64,000 nucleotides of DNA. Source: Toxotes chatareus. Lineage: Eukaryota > Chordata > Actinopteri > Toxotidae. Positions within the stretch are counted from its first letter, which is position 1. Every line of letters starts with the position of its first letter. Position numbers and translations under genes: made by a program. Below the pieces are notes generated by a model. That model searched no databases, was not told where the DNA came from, and saw only the letters and a list, made by a program, of their open reading frames with translations. The stretch is taken from assembly GCA_016801885.1 (NCBI GenBank), contig CM028900.1, positions 19,734,972 through 19,798,971 on the forward strand, read 5' to 3'. Shown here in pieces: positions 38,701 to 52,626 of the stretch.

Positions 38701-40741
38701 CTAAAAAGATTACTGTCTGTAAATGAATGCAGTCAAGAATGAGGATGATTTTGGCCTGTTCCTCCATCTATAACAAGGCCAGCATATGATCACTTCTTTG
38801 TAAAATGCTGTGATATTTTAAAATGTATTCTGAAATTCTTTTTTTTTTGGTTTTGTTTTTATCTTACACTGTATCATACTTTTTTGTCTCCAAGCCAAAT
38901 TTGTTTTAAACTACTCAGTAATATATTACATAACGTTTAAATATATCATATTCTTGTAAAGCTGTGGTCCAAAAAGCCGTGTTGGTGCCTGTCAATAAGA
39001 TAATGATGTGTATTTTTTAAAGATTGAACTAAAACATTAGCTCTGAATATGTTAATTATCTAAAATATAATTATAAAGGAACTCAGATGATTCGTAGCTA
39101 AGGGATTCCGTTGATCGCACTTGATCCCTTCCTGTCCAGCTTGGTGGATGTTTCCTCACAACTTAACTAGATGAACCCTCAAGGTCAATCTCCTCACTCC
39201 TCTACACTAGTAAGCAGTCCATTAGCCAGCTCATCTTTCCTTAAACAGCTGGGATATTTGGGGAGGTGGTGCTGGGGAGGGCTGGGCTGAGATGACAGAC
39301 TGTCAACATGGGCCTCTGACAAGGCAGAGCACTGCCATTACTTTCATGTGAGAAGATGGGTTAATTATAAGATTTGGTTTCTAATATGGAGCCTTTCAGA
39401 GGAAGTGCAGAGCTTATAACCGGTAATTAGACATAAATCGTTTGACTGAAGCAAATGTAGGGATGTGGAGGAGGGGCTGGGGTTGAGTAAGATCAAGCTT
39501 TGTCTGTGGAAAGGCAAAGAACATGTCATCCCCCGAAAACACAATGTATTTCTAAATGCATTTCAAAGCTGTGTTTTGAATATTGATTGGTAACAATATA
39601 CAGTATAGCGTGGTATTCAATTATATAATTTATTGACCTTAAATATGATCATACGATTTTATTGATTTACACTTAGAGTGTTGAGTAGTAGTAGTAGTAT
39701 AGATAGTAATGCATAGCACTGAAAGACTGTCCACTGACTTTTATATGACTATCTTATGTAAGATTTTGTCTTTATTGGCATAACTGTTGACTCATACACC
39801 AGTCCTTGTTGATATAAGACTAACTGGTGATCTCTTAAGTTTTCACCTAGCCTTCTCTACCATCAGGTGACATTTTTAAATTGTCTAATAATCTGCCTCA
39901 TGGCCAAATACCTGCAAAAATTAGACACTCTCGTGTGTCTCAGCTGTACAGGGAGCTTGTTAGCATGCTGGTCTTAGAATTTCGCACAAAGCAAAGTAGT
40001 ACTTAAGAATATCCTCACAGAGCAGCATGGTTTGTAGACTCTTTGTCTTATTACTGACTTATCCATAACCATGCTTACAGTCTCAGCTACACTGGTTGGT
40101 ATGCAGTGAGTTTTATTGCTGCTTGCTGTGCACTTCATGTAATGTGAAAATTAAAATCCATTAAAGTACAAACAGTAATGCCAAATCTATAAAAGTCTGG
40201 CCTTATCAACTGCTGCCCAACTCTGTCCACACAGGGTCAGCATTCTTCTTGGGGAACACTTCTGGAGGAAATAAATGCAGCATCATTCTGCAAGAAAAGC
40301 AATCTAATTGGTTGTGCCCAATGTTTCATAAAGCGTTCACATACGGGCCCTATGAAACATTGGTGAGAGCCCTGCTGAAAACCTCACTGAGCAGCCAAGC
40401 TTGCTGCAGATTTTAAGTGGCTGAGAAGACAGTAAGATGACACACAGGCAATGAAATGTCAGGATGTGAGTCATACTAATGAAGCAGCGATTGAATAAAG
40501 GTAGAATAAACCCCTCTGGAACATTCTCAGACTAACTAATGTATTAACAGTATGACTAAACACGCCACAATTACGGCCTTTGACTGCTGGATTTTAAAGA
40601 GCCATTTCATGAGGTGTCAGTCATGACAGCTACACTATTCACATAAAAGGGAAAAATCAAAGGGCATGTGACTGCGCTTGCCCTGGACAACTATACAAGG
40701 AGTATATCCTCATACTTTAACAGACACACACTGACCCACAA

Positions 40742-40767
40742 ACACACACACACACACACACACACAC
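40742..40767 (+). repeat. (AC)n microsatellite
   Basis: About 13 AC units, intronic. Confidence 0.9.
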
Positions 40768-41426
40768 CCACAGTCATTTACTGCCTATGATTGGCTCAGA
40801 CCCTACACCAATTCTCTCCCTCTAATTACAATTAAAATAGTCACGCTTGTTTTCATGCAGCATAAGCACACTACAGCTGAGCTGAGAATGGCTTACTTGT
40901 TTATTGTGGTCATGATGACAAAAGAGCCTTCAATAACTGGGGCCTATGTCCAGCCTGACCTGTGCCAGAGAAGACAGAGGCTTGCCTATTTCTCCGGCCA
41001 GAATATTAGCAGATTGGCTCAATATGCCATCTAGGAATTAAAACACTGTTGGTTCAAATGCCAATGCATACAGTGCTTTCCAATTTGGCGTGAACAAGGA
41101 CACCAAATGCATCACTGTATCCACCTACTTCAAGGAACCATATATGCTGTAGACCAGCTAGGATTATCTAAACATGTCATGCTAAACTGACCCAGTAATA
41201 AAACTGTTTTGACAAATCACCAACGGCCACCAATGTCAGACAAAACCACCTCTGTGACATGTGTTGCCAAAGCCTGCCCTCATTTCCATCATATTCTTGA
41301 ATAAAATGCTTCATCATCATGTACCTGGTGGTGGAAGTGGCTCTGCTGTGAGCTGTTCTGGTTTTGATTTGTTTTGTATTAACTTTTGGTAAGTTTGGTT
41401 TTTAATGTCTCTCTGGTGCTAATGCG

Positions 41427-41544
41427 TTGGTCTGCTAAAGGTTATTAAGTTTAATTCCATATATTGGCTGAATGACAAAATGAAACTGTTGTCAAAACTG
41501 AAGAGACAGTTAGCAGCCAGCAAGGTAATAGTTGACAGCCAGTG
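41427..41544 (+). repeat. Left arm of a 3.56-kb-span inverted repeat
   Basis: The 118 bases from TTGGTCTGCTAAAGG to GTTGACAGCCAGTG are repeated, reverse-complemented, at 44869-44990. By eye the arms differ by two substitutions and one 4-base insertion. Similarity stops abruptly at both edges of each arm. No target-site duplication is obvious outside the arms. Confidence 0.9.
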
Positions 41545-42502
41545 CCAATTAGAATTAAACACAAAGTACTGCTGAGACTGACGGGAATGTCATCAGCTTT
41601 GAAGGAACTTAGTCATATCCCAAAGTACTGCACAAACTGATACTTAGACCTGATCATGGCACGCAGTGAAAAGTCAGGAGATTACTGAAGTTATCATGAT
41701 CATCCTGCTGAAAATAGCAATGTTTGCAGCAAATTTCAATGCAGTCTAATAATTTGGAGATATTTCACTCAACCTGCTGATGGCTGTACCTCTGTACCTA
41801 TGCATCTTGTGTTTACTTGCTTCCACCCAGCTGACGGTAATTTCACAGAATGAACATGCATCAACAAAAACAGCAACAACACAGTGTATTAACGGCACAT
41901 TAAGTGACATTACATAGGCAGCTAAGGTCATGGTGATTACATCATTCAGGCACTGTTATCTAGGACTGCTTTTAGATCACTGTCAACCTTACTACAAAGT
42001 CTTTACTTCATTGGGTAATGCAAAAAGGCTGCCCTGATCCTCTATCGATGTAATAGCCGGGTCATAACATCACTGGACAGACCAGGGATGACACTGTACA
42101 CAGAGGACTTAAAGCGATAGTCAAAGTATGAAATAGGAGTCTCTTTTAGCTATGCAGTGTGGCAGTGGTCAAAAACTTCCTGGGGTACTTGTAATTTTCA
42201 TTGGAACCAAATGAGAACCGACGTAAAAAAAAATCAGCTACAATGCGAGTAAATTGCAATTAGACACTTTCTGTGATAGAAAACTGCAAAGTTAAAACTA
42301 CATTTCACAGCTGATTTTGGGCTGTGATGTGGTTTTGTTTACTTGTGTTTTGGCATGAGGCTACTCTGCGTCTGGTGTAGACAAAAGCGGATGGAGTCCC
42401 CATTAGATCTGTGCTTGCAACAAAATGCCCTCTGTTCTCTAAAGGAATGTGTGAATAAATTTGTGAGAGAGGAAAACACTGGAAGGGGTGTACAAATGGT
42501 GT

Positions 42503-42525
42503 CTATTTATAGGGTCTATAAATAG
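42503..42525. promoter_or_regulatory. Paired perfect MEF2 sites in inverted arrangement
   Basis: CTATTTATAG (42503-42512) and its exact reverse complement CTATAAATAG (42516-42525) are separated by three bases. Both fit the MEF2 consensus YTAWWWWTAR without mismatch. The pair lies in the large hdac4 intron, and class IIa HDACs bind and repress MEF2, so a feedback element is plausible. The match is seen in the sequence; occupancy and function are inference. The arrangement could also form a short DNA hairpin. Confidence 0.5.
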
Positions 42526-43104
42526 ATGAATAACTTTACTATCTCTCTCTCCTCCCTGTTCTGCCACTACCAATCCTTAAAGTGCCCTGCATTGCGTTTC
42601 ACCCCTAAAAGTAGATTTCTTTATTAGTGCTGGTTCTACCTTGGAATTACTAAAAAGAAGAAGGGTAGTATTATTATTGTGCTACACAGGGCTGAAATGT
42701 CAACTTTTAATTTTGATATTTAGTGTTCAGCGGAGAGTGTTGATCTACCTATGCCAGTAAATTGAAGACCTACTTCCCATCAAACATTATGAACAACTTC
42801 TGCAATATTTTGGTCCTAATTTGGCTACATGACACTTTGACAGAGGCTGACATTTTAGTTGTGATGTCAGAAGCTGACAGAGAAGACCGAGAGACACATT
42901 TTTTTAAAAGATATTTTATAGCATTGTACTTATTTAATGAAGTTTGAAAGGAGAATGACAAAAGAATCATGGCATGAGATGAAAGAAATACATTCATCTT
43001 AAAATCTGAATTCATTCATCCACTTTCTGGATGAAATACCAGAACTACCTGTTTCTGATAATTCAAAGTTGCAATTCAGCACTGTCTGAGAAAATGGACA
43101 ACAT

Positions 43105-43287
43105 TGGCCTTTGTGACCTGGTTTGGCTCCCTCAGAGACCTTTTCCCTAAGATGAAGGAGAAGCTCAGTGGGCGCCATCCACTTCCTGTAGGTCCAAGAC
43201 TACAACTTATACCAAGAAGGGATCATCATACTTCATGGATGCTGGACTAAGTGTGCAAATGTAGAAGTGGACTATGCTGAAAAATAA
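43105..43287 (+). pseudogene. Mariner-type transposase C-terminal remnant
   Basis: Two frame-shifted pieces match the C-terminus of mariner transposases. The first is FPKMKEKLSGRH (about 43142-43178), equivalent to the conserved L-F-P-K-x-K-x-x-L-x-G-x-x-F segment. The second is DYNLYQEGIIILHGCWTKC, then ANVEVDYAEK and a TAA at 43285-43287, equivalent to the W-x-K-C-x-x-x-x-G-D-Y-V-E-K ending. The catalytic DD34D core and the start are not visible upstream. The remnant lies between the arms of the 41.4/45.0 kb inverted repeat but probably has nothing to do with it. Confidence 0.72.
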
Positions 43288-44868
43288 ATGTGCTAGGTTT
43301 TATAAATTGAAACCTTCTAGCTTAGGCCACAAACCTACCAATCACCCATCGTATCCTCCATTCAAAGCCCCAGCAACCCTCAGTGTCCAAGTATCATTTT
43401 TGCGCCCAGCGTGTTGGCTACAAACTGTCTAATTGTTCAGTTCACACCGCCCTGACAGTGCATCTTTGTCACATCAAATAAACATTCCCACAGAAGGACC
43501 AGTGTTTGCGTGTATTACATGATGTGTCAGCATCTTCCATTGCATTTCCATGCGAGTGAAACACTTGCTGTGTGAATTGTCATTGCACGGATGCTCATTA
43601 GACTGTTAGCGTTCGGTGTAATCGTGTGAGAATGACAGTGAGCCTGATAGACGCCGACACAAAGACACAATCAGAGTTGGTGTGAGACAGAGGCGATAGT
43701 TTAGCATGAGCTAACCATCACCAAGATTTCAGTGAGCTGCAGGAGAACAGCAAGAGAGATGTGGAAACACTTTTGCATACATTCATTAAATTCTAAATTT
43801 GCCCAAATGATTTACGAACTTTAGATATTTTATTTCAACAATGCCCAGCTTCACACTGTCTACACAACCTGTCCACTGCATGCTAACACTAAGCTCAAGT
43901 ATAACAGTAGCAAACTCAAAGTAGCACACTGCATTTGGTGATGCATTTGGCACTTTGGTGATGAGCTTACAAAACAACAACAGGTCACAGTGAGCAATAC
44001 TTTTTTATTCAACCAGAGTGATCACACCAACTCATTAATCTAGCCAACAGCACATCTACAGCATACCCTTGCTGTTTCATTCATCTTATCGGCTCCTGCG
44101 TCTGAAAGCTGAAGAAATGAGTTTGCTATGTTATGCTAATGGATGAAAGAGAAGTCTGGTAAATTACAAATGTGGGAGGACGACAAACCTTGGTTTCATG
44201 CAATTTGACAGATGATGAGTGCTGCTGAACCCTGTGATCTTGCACAGATTTTTACTGCAGGGTCCCTGGGTGCACCACTGTAAATTCCTCATGTAGGCTG
44301 CTGGGAATAGTGATACAGTAATGCTTTCCAGAGGTATACAGCTATGCAAGATAAATGGAAGTGTCATTACATATTCTTATGAGTTCATGATAAGATATGT
44401 TGATGACTATCAAGCCTGTTGACATACCAGAGTCGGGTTCATTTGCAAACCAGGCGCTTTCAAACATGCTATTATTAATGTACACTATAAATAGAGTTTT
44501 ACAACATTACACTTTTTTTTAAATTCAAGGTTCAAAAGTGTCTAAAATATGCCTACTGAAAATGGAAGCATATGTTGCCCACTACTGGTAATAGTGATGA
44601 TTTGTCAGAAAGTAACATCCGACACTGTTAAAGGTAATAACATAGGATAGGCAAACCATAAATAATACTGTTGACTGCTGTAGGTCATAGCTGCCTGAGC
44701 CAATATTAGATTCACAGACAGACAATGTGAGCTGCTTTGCAGCTCCAAATCCTGGAGGTGTTAATTCAGAGCAAAAGTTGACAAGCCTAAAATATTAATG
44801 TGATATGTTTCAAGGGTTTAGCAGGGAGACTGAACAGAAGTGTTGTTCATTACCCGCCAGATGTCTGT

Positions 44869-44990
44869 CACTGGCTGTCAACTATTACCTTGCTGGCTGC
44901 TTACTAATTGTCTCTTTAGTTTTGACAACAGTTTCATTTTGTCATTCAGCCAATATATGGAATTAAACTTAATAACCTTTAGCAGACCAA
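44869..44990 (-). repeat. Right arm of the inverted repeat
   Basis: This is the reverse complement of 41427-41544 with two substitutions and a 4-base insertion (TAGTAAGCAGCC versus TAGCAGCC). The arms could be terminal repeats of a non-autonomous element of about 3.5 kb. They could equally be two oppositely oriented copies of one short repeat of about 120 bases. Confidence 0.9.
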
Positions 44991-47900
44991 AAATGAGAAA
45001 AGTAGATGGTTTAATATCATCGGTACCATCAATTTCAAAGAGCTACAGTGACATATAAAGCACAGTAGTTCTCCAGTCAAACATCAAGGTCCCTCTTGAG
45101 GTTTTATCCTCCTGTTTGTCCCCTCTGTTTCCCTCTCCATCTCTTAAGACAGGGTCTTAACAACAGATATAAAATGCTAAAAGGGGAATGCCCACTCTGC
45201 TTGTGCTTTTATCTTCATTTGACATGTTTAAAAGCTCAGAGGCCTTTTCAGTTCACTCCACGAAGCTAAATATACCTGAAACATAAACTTGACATTTTGC
45301 AAATCAACCTCCCCATCATTTGTCAGTCCTTATCCAAAATAGCAAACATGTTTAGCCAAAACACTAATCCTGTCCCAGTGGCTCTGCATAGTGTAGGTCT
45401 TAGCTAGCGTGTGGACAGAAATCTATCACTTGTAATGAGAAGGGATCGTCTCTTGGATCTGTTGTTTATATGAGGAATATTTACTAAGCAGGCGTGCTTT
45501 TTTTTTTTTTAAAGGCCTAACACATATTCATACATCCACAGGAGGCTACTTATTGGCAGCTGAGGAGCTCCAGTGGTGCAGTAGGAGTTCAAAAGCCTCA
45601 CTGATCAGAAAGCCCAGAGGAACATAATATGTTCTCTTAAACAACCCTGATCTCCCCAGCTGAATCAGAGTTATGAAGCCAAAAAAAAAAAAAACCCGGT
45701 TTGAAAACCTCTTCCTCTGCCTCAGGCAAAATAGTCAACACCACTTGGGGAATATTAAGACTAGTCTCTTGTGACAGACTGAATTTCAATTTTAACTGGA
45801 AGCCTGGTGATGTAGTGCTGCCTATAAAAGCAAAAGTCCAAGATTATGAGGTGGACAGCTGAATACTTATTAACAGTCCCTCTTGGAATGGAATGGATTG
45901 GTTTGCTTAGGGACAGCAACACATGAGTGAGGATGGGGTGCGATGGAGAGTGTGGTCAATCATGATCTTTTGAGTGGACAGGACACAAAGAGACCCATTC
46001 TAAAGCAGAGTCATTACCATGGTAGAGTCATGACACAGCCTCCCACTGCTGTCCCCTGCTGCTGGGAACACATACTCTGGCTTCTGACTGAAAACAAGAA
46101 TGAGAGGTCTCCATAAGGTAAACTTGAATTTGAAGACTACGTTACTTAATGCTTCAAATGACCATCTCCATGTCAGCACATCTCTATGGAAGAAGCTGAG
46201 AATTAGGACGCTACCTCGAGTTATGCAATGTTGACTCACAGTACAGGTAGTTTTAGGGACATCGCAAAGAGCACATAAGAACTGTCAAGAGTTAAAAATG
46301 CACAACATGGATAAAAAACAAGACGTGCACTCCTAGATGAAGCACTGTGGCTGAGTAATAGCATTATAAAACAGGGATGGACAAAGTCCAGGTGTTGAGA
46401 AAACTGGCCTAAGAAAACACAGGAGCCTGCACAATAATAAGACAACTAAAATGTCTATACAACTGTCTCCCCTCACACACACCTTTGCCCAAACACCAGG
46501 GATCTATTTAATCACCCTGTTGGGGGTGATTTAAGTCATTTAATTGAAGTGATTGGATGTCCAGAGATGATCTGCTATAATACACTCAACTAATTGCCCT
46601 CCAGTGCAGCCGCCGTCAAAAACACCCAATTGCCCTCCATTAAAACACTGGAAACTATGCGTCTTACATTTCAAACATATACACATCTCTATGTGAATAA
46701 GCTACAAAGAAGTCAGTGGCAGACAGCAGTTTCACTTAATGATGTCCACAGTGAGTGACAGGGAGACGAATGAATGGTAGACGGCTTAATCACACATGAT
46801 AACCACATTTACATGTAACATCAGCAGCAACAACAGAAACACCAGTAATATAATCATAGTTATGGTTATTTGGAACATGGATTCAGTAGACTTCAGCTTC
46901 AGCTGGCATCTGATAGATTCACAGGAGACAGTTCAAAGACTCAAGTCTGCATTTGTACTTCCACAGACTTGACTTCTAAACAACCAAATTTTGTTAAATA
47001 AGTACCAGATTAAAAAAAAATAACTTGCAGTTCTCTTATTTTCAATCCACTCTATTTTCTGTCTTTATCTTCCACTCATGTCTCACTCTTTTTAGATGAG
47101 TTGGATAAACAAAATTTCACTTAACCTTCCGTGACATTAATTACCGTTCCAAACAGAAACGCGTGTTCGTGAAATCCCAGCAGTACCCAAGCTTAAACCA
47201 AGCTTCAAGATTCAGAGCTGAGTAGGGAGCATTTTTAATGTTTTGTCATGTTGGGTTGTGCGTTGCAGTATCTCATGGTGTGGAGGGAGTTGGGTGAGTG
47301 ATTGCAAGTGATTATAAAGCCATGTAAGTGAGTCAGCCTGAAAGGCATACAACTGCTTCTGAGGATATTAAAGCTGGTGTGTACTGCAGAAAGCAGGAGC
47401 AGTGAAAACTCTGAGCTTGTTAAAAACTGAGCTAAAGGAAACTATTACTTTAACTCTGAGTCAGTTACTGTGGTTACTGTGGTAACTGACTGCATGAACC
47501 TAACCTGCTGGCCGGCAGGTTTTCTTCGACAAAGCCTGAGTTTACATCTGTTTTCTTGTCTTCACTGCTTCCTTTTCTCATTCCATACATATGTTGGTAT
47601 GTCGGGAGAAGGAAATCAAAATCCCTGTTCGATGTTCATTTGTTACCCTTTCTTTAATAATGCTAATGTTTTTATGATCAGTCAGTCATCAATGTAAGAA
47701 AAGAGACAGTGATCTCTGCCCTTACATTCATACGTTACACATAGTGAATTCATCCTCAGCTCAGAATAAAATCTATACACTGCCCGTCTTCATAATACGG
47801 TGACTGTGGACATAAGTACGACTGTCAGTCAGAGTCTGTACGCTACTGTGGTAATCACTGTAAACAATAACAAGAAAAATAATCTGTGTGAAGCTTTAGA

Positions 47901-50900
47901 GACATGAGATATGAGACGTATTGATCAATGAACCACCTCTCATGTTGTGATTGGTCGAACTATCACAGTTATATCATATTGGAGATTATGCAAGAATAAC
48001 TGCATTACAGCTGAAAAGGCTGAAAATTTAAAACTGAAGCAAAAGTGAGTTTTTGAATATGTGCTGCATGTACTCCTAACTTGTTTTAACAGCATTCCAG
48101 TTACTATGTTTAAACTGAAATATAATACCTAATGTATCAAATGTGCTGCTGAGCAATATTTTTGATGCAAAATAGACATCTTAAACTGTACACTACAATC
48201 TTAGGCTTATAAATCAACTTTTCTTTTATCTGATTTCATCTTCTGCTGCCACCAGCACTTTGTCTCCATCAAGTTACAGCTGAATAGATATATTTAAAAA
48301 TGTAATCTAGCATTATCATCCATTAAGGAGATTCAAGTCTGCTAAATGATGCATAAGCGGACTACGCTCAATAAAATGTAATAGTGTTAATTTATTGACT
48401 CTGGTCTGCACTCCAGCTCTGGCTCTTTCACTGCTGCCGCTGAATTTTTTTTTTTTGTAAGATGACTGTGCACTTAGTGTGTCACACCTTAATACTTCTA
48501 GCTCCACTGGGTTAAAACGCTCTTTATTTACCTGTTGCCATGGTAAATTGTAGTATTGCTCTTTTTTCCATTCACCGCATACTCACTTAACTCAAACTCT
48601 GATCAGCTGCTCTGGAATCGAAAACTCAGGAGTTTCTAATCTCAGGGTTAGTCAGCTCAGAGTTCAGGGTTAGGTTCAGAGTTTGTTACACCCGCTTTCT
48701 GGAACAGACTGCTCAAAGATACTTTTATTGGTTTTATAACAACTGTTCTGAAGAGCAGCACCTGCATCTTTATATCACTACACAGACACTGTGAGTACAG
48801 ATCTGCAAGGGATGCCACTCAGTGAAATTTCATGCATTTTGAGTACACCACGGCACACAACGAAGTTTGAAGGCCTCTGTTTCACGGCTTATCCTCGGAT
48901 TAGTGCCTGGAAAAGTTCATTCTGCCCTGGGAGACCTAGGGTGCACTGAGCCCTTCCTAACAGGGATTGTGTAACTGCTGGGAACTTTTGATTTTGTTTT
49001 GTTCATAGAAGCAGGAGGATTACATCCTCAGAGACCCACCTGACCCGCCTCCCTCTTCTCCACTGTCCTCTGTTGAACCCATACTGTGGATTGCACCAGC
49101 TAAATGGGAAATACATCAGTGTGGGGATTCTCTAGTCTTACTATAACCAGCCTGTTTGCTGCACAGAGGTCTCATAGACAATGTGACTGCATTGCTATAA
49201 TCTTGGCAGCAGATGTGAATCCTTAAGGGTTAATCTTAAAGGACCTGCATGAGCGTAATCTCCATATCCACTGGCAGACTGGACATCTGGGCGATCCGGA
49301 TGTCTGTGCAGTACCATTAATAGTCACTAGCTGCATCTGCATATACTGTCGGCACAAACATAAATCCTACAGCTGAATACTTGTCTCAGGCCTCAGTTCT
49401 AAGCTACAATCATACTTTTGCCACTGCCATAAAACCCACTGCATTGTAATTATGTTTTTCTCACAAAGCAAGAGCGTCTGTGGTATAAATGAAGCTTCCA
49501 GGCAACCCTCTTTACTGGCATGCCTGCTGAAAACCAGACAGTAAACAAGAAAAAGGTAGACACGAAAGGTAAGTTATCAGAGTAAGTTAAATAATCCAAT
49601 GCCATGTTGCCCAATTTAGCTGGCAGATCAGCCATAAAATCATCAGATGATTAATAGTGAAAGAACAAAAAAGAAGACTGGCGGATCTTCGTTTATTTGA
49701 AAGAACAGTACACAGCACAAAACCATAATTCAATTCTGAGCTTCTCTTCCGGCAGAAGTAAAGCTCTGAATGCTTAATAAATTCTTCTGAAGGCTAAATT
49801 GCACACTTGTTTCATCTGGCAATGAGATTACTCGAATGGAATATTCTGGAAAACTGTGGACAGAAAGACAATAATGAGGCAGTAATCTTATTTCTCCACA
49901 GCAGCTTCCATTGTTCTCTTAAAAAGGCTTCTGTTTAGTCTGGTTCAACTCTCATTTCCATCCATCTTTCCATTGAGGAACATTTTTGCAGAGCGAAGGA
50001 TAAATGAGAACAATAACATTTCTGCAGCACTCAAATGCATCATACACAGATAGGAGAGAGTGCTATTGTGTCCCTCTGGCTCTCTGGACAATGGACAACC
50101 TAGATAGCAGTGGCGACTATGAGAGCAGCTGCAAAAACGCACAAAAGCACAGATCAAATGAACAGCATCACTCTCAGCAAAACTTCTTAAATAACTTCCT
50201 TTCAATAAGCTCCTGAACTCAACTTAATTTTGCCTCTTGCCTTGGTTGACTTCAGTCATCCTCAGGCAACTTTCTAAACGTTGAGACTAAAACATATCAA
50301 TTAACACTCCAAGCCTTTTCCTTGTGACACTGGCCTCTGTAAATGAGGAATAATCAGCGTGGGCCAGCAGGGGTTAAGCTCCCTTTTTTTGAAGATTATG
50401 CTTTACTTTCCAGTGGCCTGGCCCAGCACTAGCCACTCTCTTCTAATCCACAACTGCAGGCTTTTGATAGCTCCCACTGTGAGTCCTTATTACAGTCACT
50501 GATTAAAACTGAGAGACAGAGAGGGGGAAAAAAAAAAGACAGATACGGAAATTAGAGTGACAGAAGAGAAGCAAGGGCAAGTGAGAGAATTAAAAATGAA
50601 TCCTAAATCAGAAGCAGGAGCTTAAATTACACAGCAGCTGATTTTGATTGCTTCTACATCTAATACTTAAAGCTAAACTATGACTTTTAAATATACAAAA
50701 AAGACACCAGTCACAGCGGGCAGTGGTGGTGGTGGTGAGACACTTACCATACTTTGCCAGCCACCATGAAACAAGAACAAAAGAAAAGAACAAAAAGGGT
50801 GCTGACCACAACAAACATGTCAGAAAATGGAATAACCATCACCAAAAGGAGCGTTGATAGTTAGAAATAAGGAGAAAAAAATAAGATTGGCTGATGAGAA

Positions 50901-52588
50901 GAGGCCAAAAAAAGGGGACAAATGGCAAAGGAAGACAAGAATAAGCCAAAGTCCTACAATAACAATAATGGAACATATTCACATGGCAGATAACACACTA
51001 ACTGCTGGTCGTCACGTCTTCAGTTAGCGCAAAACTAGCTCCTGAGGCTACATTTTAGTGCACAACTGATGTGTGTACAGATGTTTTCTGTCCCAGTCAT
51101 TTGTATTGAGATGATTTTGTGTTTGTTCCTTAAGCAATCAATGGGCTTTGTTTTCTCTACATGAGCCATTAGCTGCTTGGGCTTCACTGCCTGCAGTTCA
51201 CTCCACTGCTTGAACTTAGAGCCTGACAGAAGTTAATGCGCCGGAGTCCTGTAATTAACACTTGTGGCTACAGAGGCCCCTACTGCTGCTGCTCAGCAAA
51301 AGTTATACGGTCTCACTTAAAACCTTAATTTGATAATTTAATACACACTCATAAGCTTAAAACTTGCCTTAAAAAGCACAAACCTAACCCAAAATAAAAA
51401 AAAAGTCCCTAACATTTATTTCCTCTCCCAGAGCTGATTTTTAGTTCAGCTCTGCAACATAAACATCCTCAAAGCACTAATAACAGAATGCTAGAAATAG
51501 ACTAGGAAAAAACAAAACAGTGAATATCACAGCTGTGAAAGAAGAAACTTTAATCCTACCTAATGACGTTGCACAGCTCCATCAATCACAATGGAGAAAA
51601 CAATAATAACAGTCTTATCTGGCATGAGCTGTTTACACTCCTCTATCTTTTGTAAGGCACTTATTGTGCTGTCAGTCCTCTCCATCTTTTCTCCCCTCCT
51701 CTCTGATACTGAGTAATCTCTGGGATAAAATCTACACATGAATAATTCACAACCATCTGCCACAGATCAGCGGTCTGACTAAGACTCAGAAAAGTGAGGA
51801 GGTGTGATTCTTGTGTTTATCTTAAAAACCAACTTCTCACAGCAGCCCCCACCCTGTACCTCAGCACTGCATGGCTGCTGCAACCACTGACAAAGACAAC
51901 TGCAACTCCCCACATACCGACCAGCTACTCTAAGAAACCACAAGTTAAGGTAATGTGTCCCCCCCCCCCCCCGCCAATCCGACACCCTTACTGGGCTCTG
52001 CACTTTTAGTTTTGTTGCATGTGTTATGGTGAAAGGGTGTGAATTAATTTCAGGATCGAGAAATGGATGAAAACACACATTCAAATGCAGAAATAAAAGT
52101 TATTGACAGGATGAAATTTTAATAGCAGGATTCTGCAAAAAGAAAAAAAAAAGTCCAAAGGGACGCTCAGCCTTCTATGACTATATATTCAATTGGGAAA
52201 AGTGTGTTTTCCCTATGGAAACATACACAAGCAATCAAGAAAAAAAACTGGAGATTCCCTACAGGCTGCTGGTTGAAAGAGCAACTACTATCCTGCAATA
52301 GCTATATAATCATAGATAAGATCAGAAGAAGAGGTTGGGATCACTCTGAAAAGTAACACAACCAAGACTAGTACACAATAACAAAACCTATTACACCCAG
52401 CTTTAGCTTTCTTTCTGGTCAGACGGTACAAGCCTCAGAGGGGTTTAACGAGCTCTACAAGGCCTCCAGCAGCAGACGGCCCCTCGCTCTGTTTGGGTTC
52501 CAGGCAGGGGAGCCGCTCTGCATGACGATTTATTGACGCAAGATCCCCCTCAGCCAGGACCTGCCACCGATTACTGCCGTTAGAGAGA

Positions 52589-52626
52589 GGAGGGGAAGGG
52601 CGGGAGGGAGAGAGGGAGGGGAGGGT
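52589..52626 (+). other. G-rich tract, quadruplex-capable
   Basis: Seven runs of three or more G separated by one to five bases lie in this stretch. They are at the left side of a GC- and CpG-rich patch (about 52430-52700), an intronic composition island that could be regulatory. Confidence 0.45.

Noticed and set aside
44485..44494. Single CTATAAATAG MEF2 match, with others at 8046, 12984 and 28990
   Set aside because: Lone consensus matches occur at about the rate expected by chance in AT-rich DNA. Only the paired site at 42503 stands out.
46336..46356. A stretch resembling mature miR-143 (AGATGAAGCACTGTGGCT)
   Set aside because: The upstream sequence lacks the complementary star arm, so no pre-miRNA hairpin forms. 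It is also in the wrong genomic context, and is treated as a chance match.
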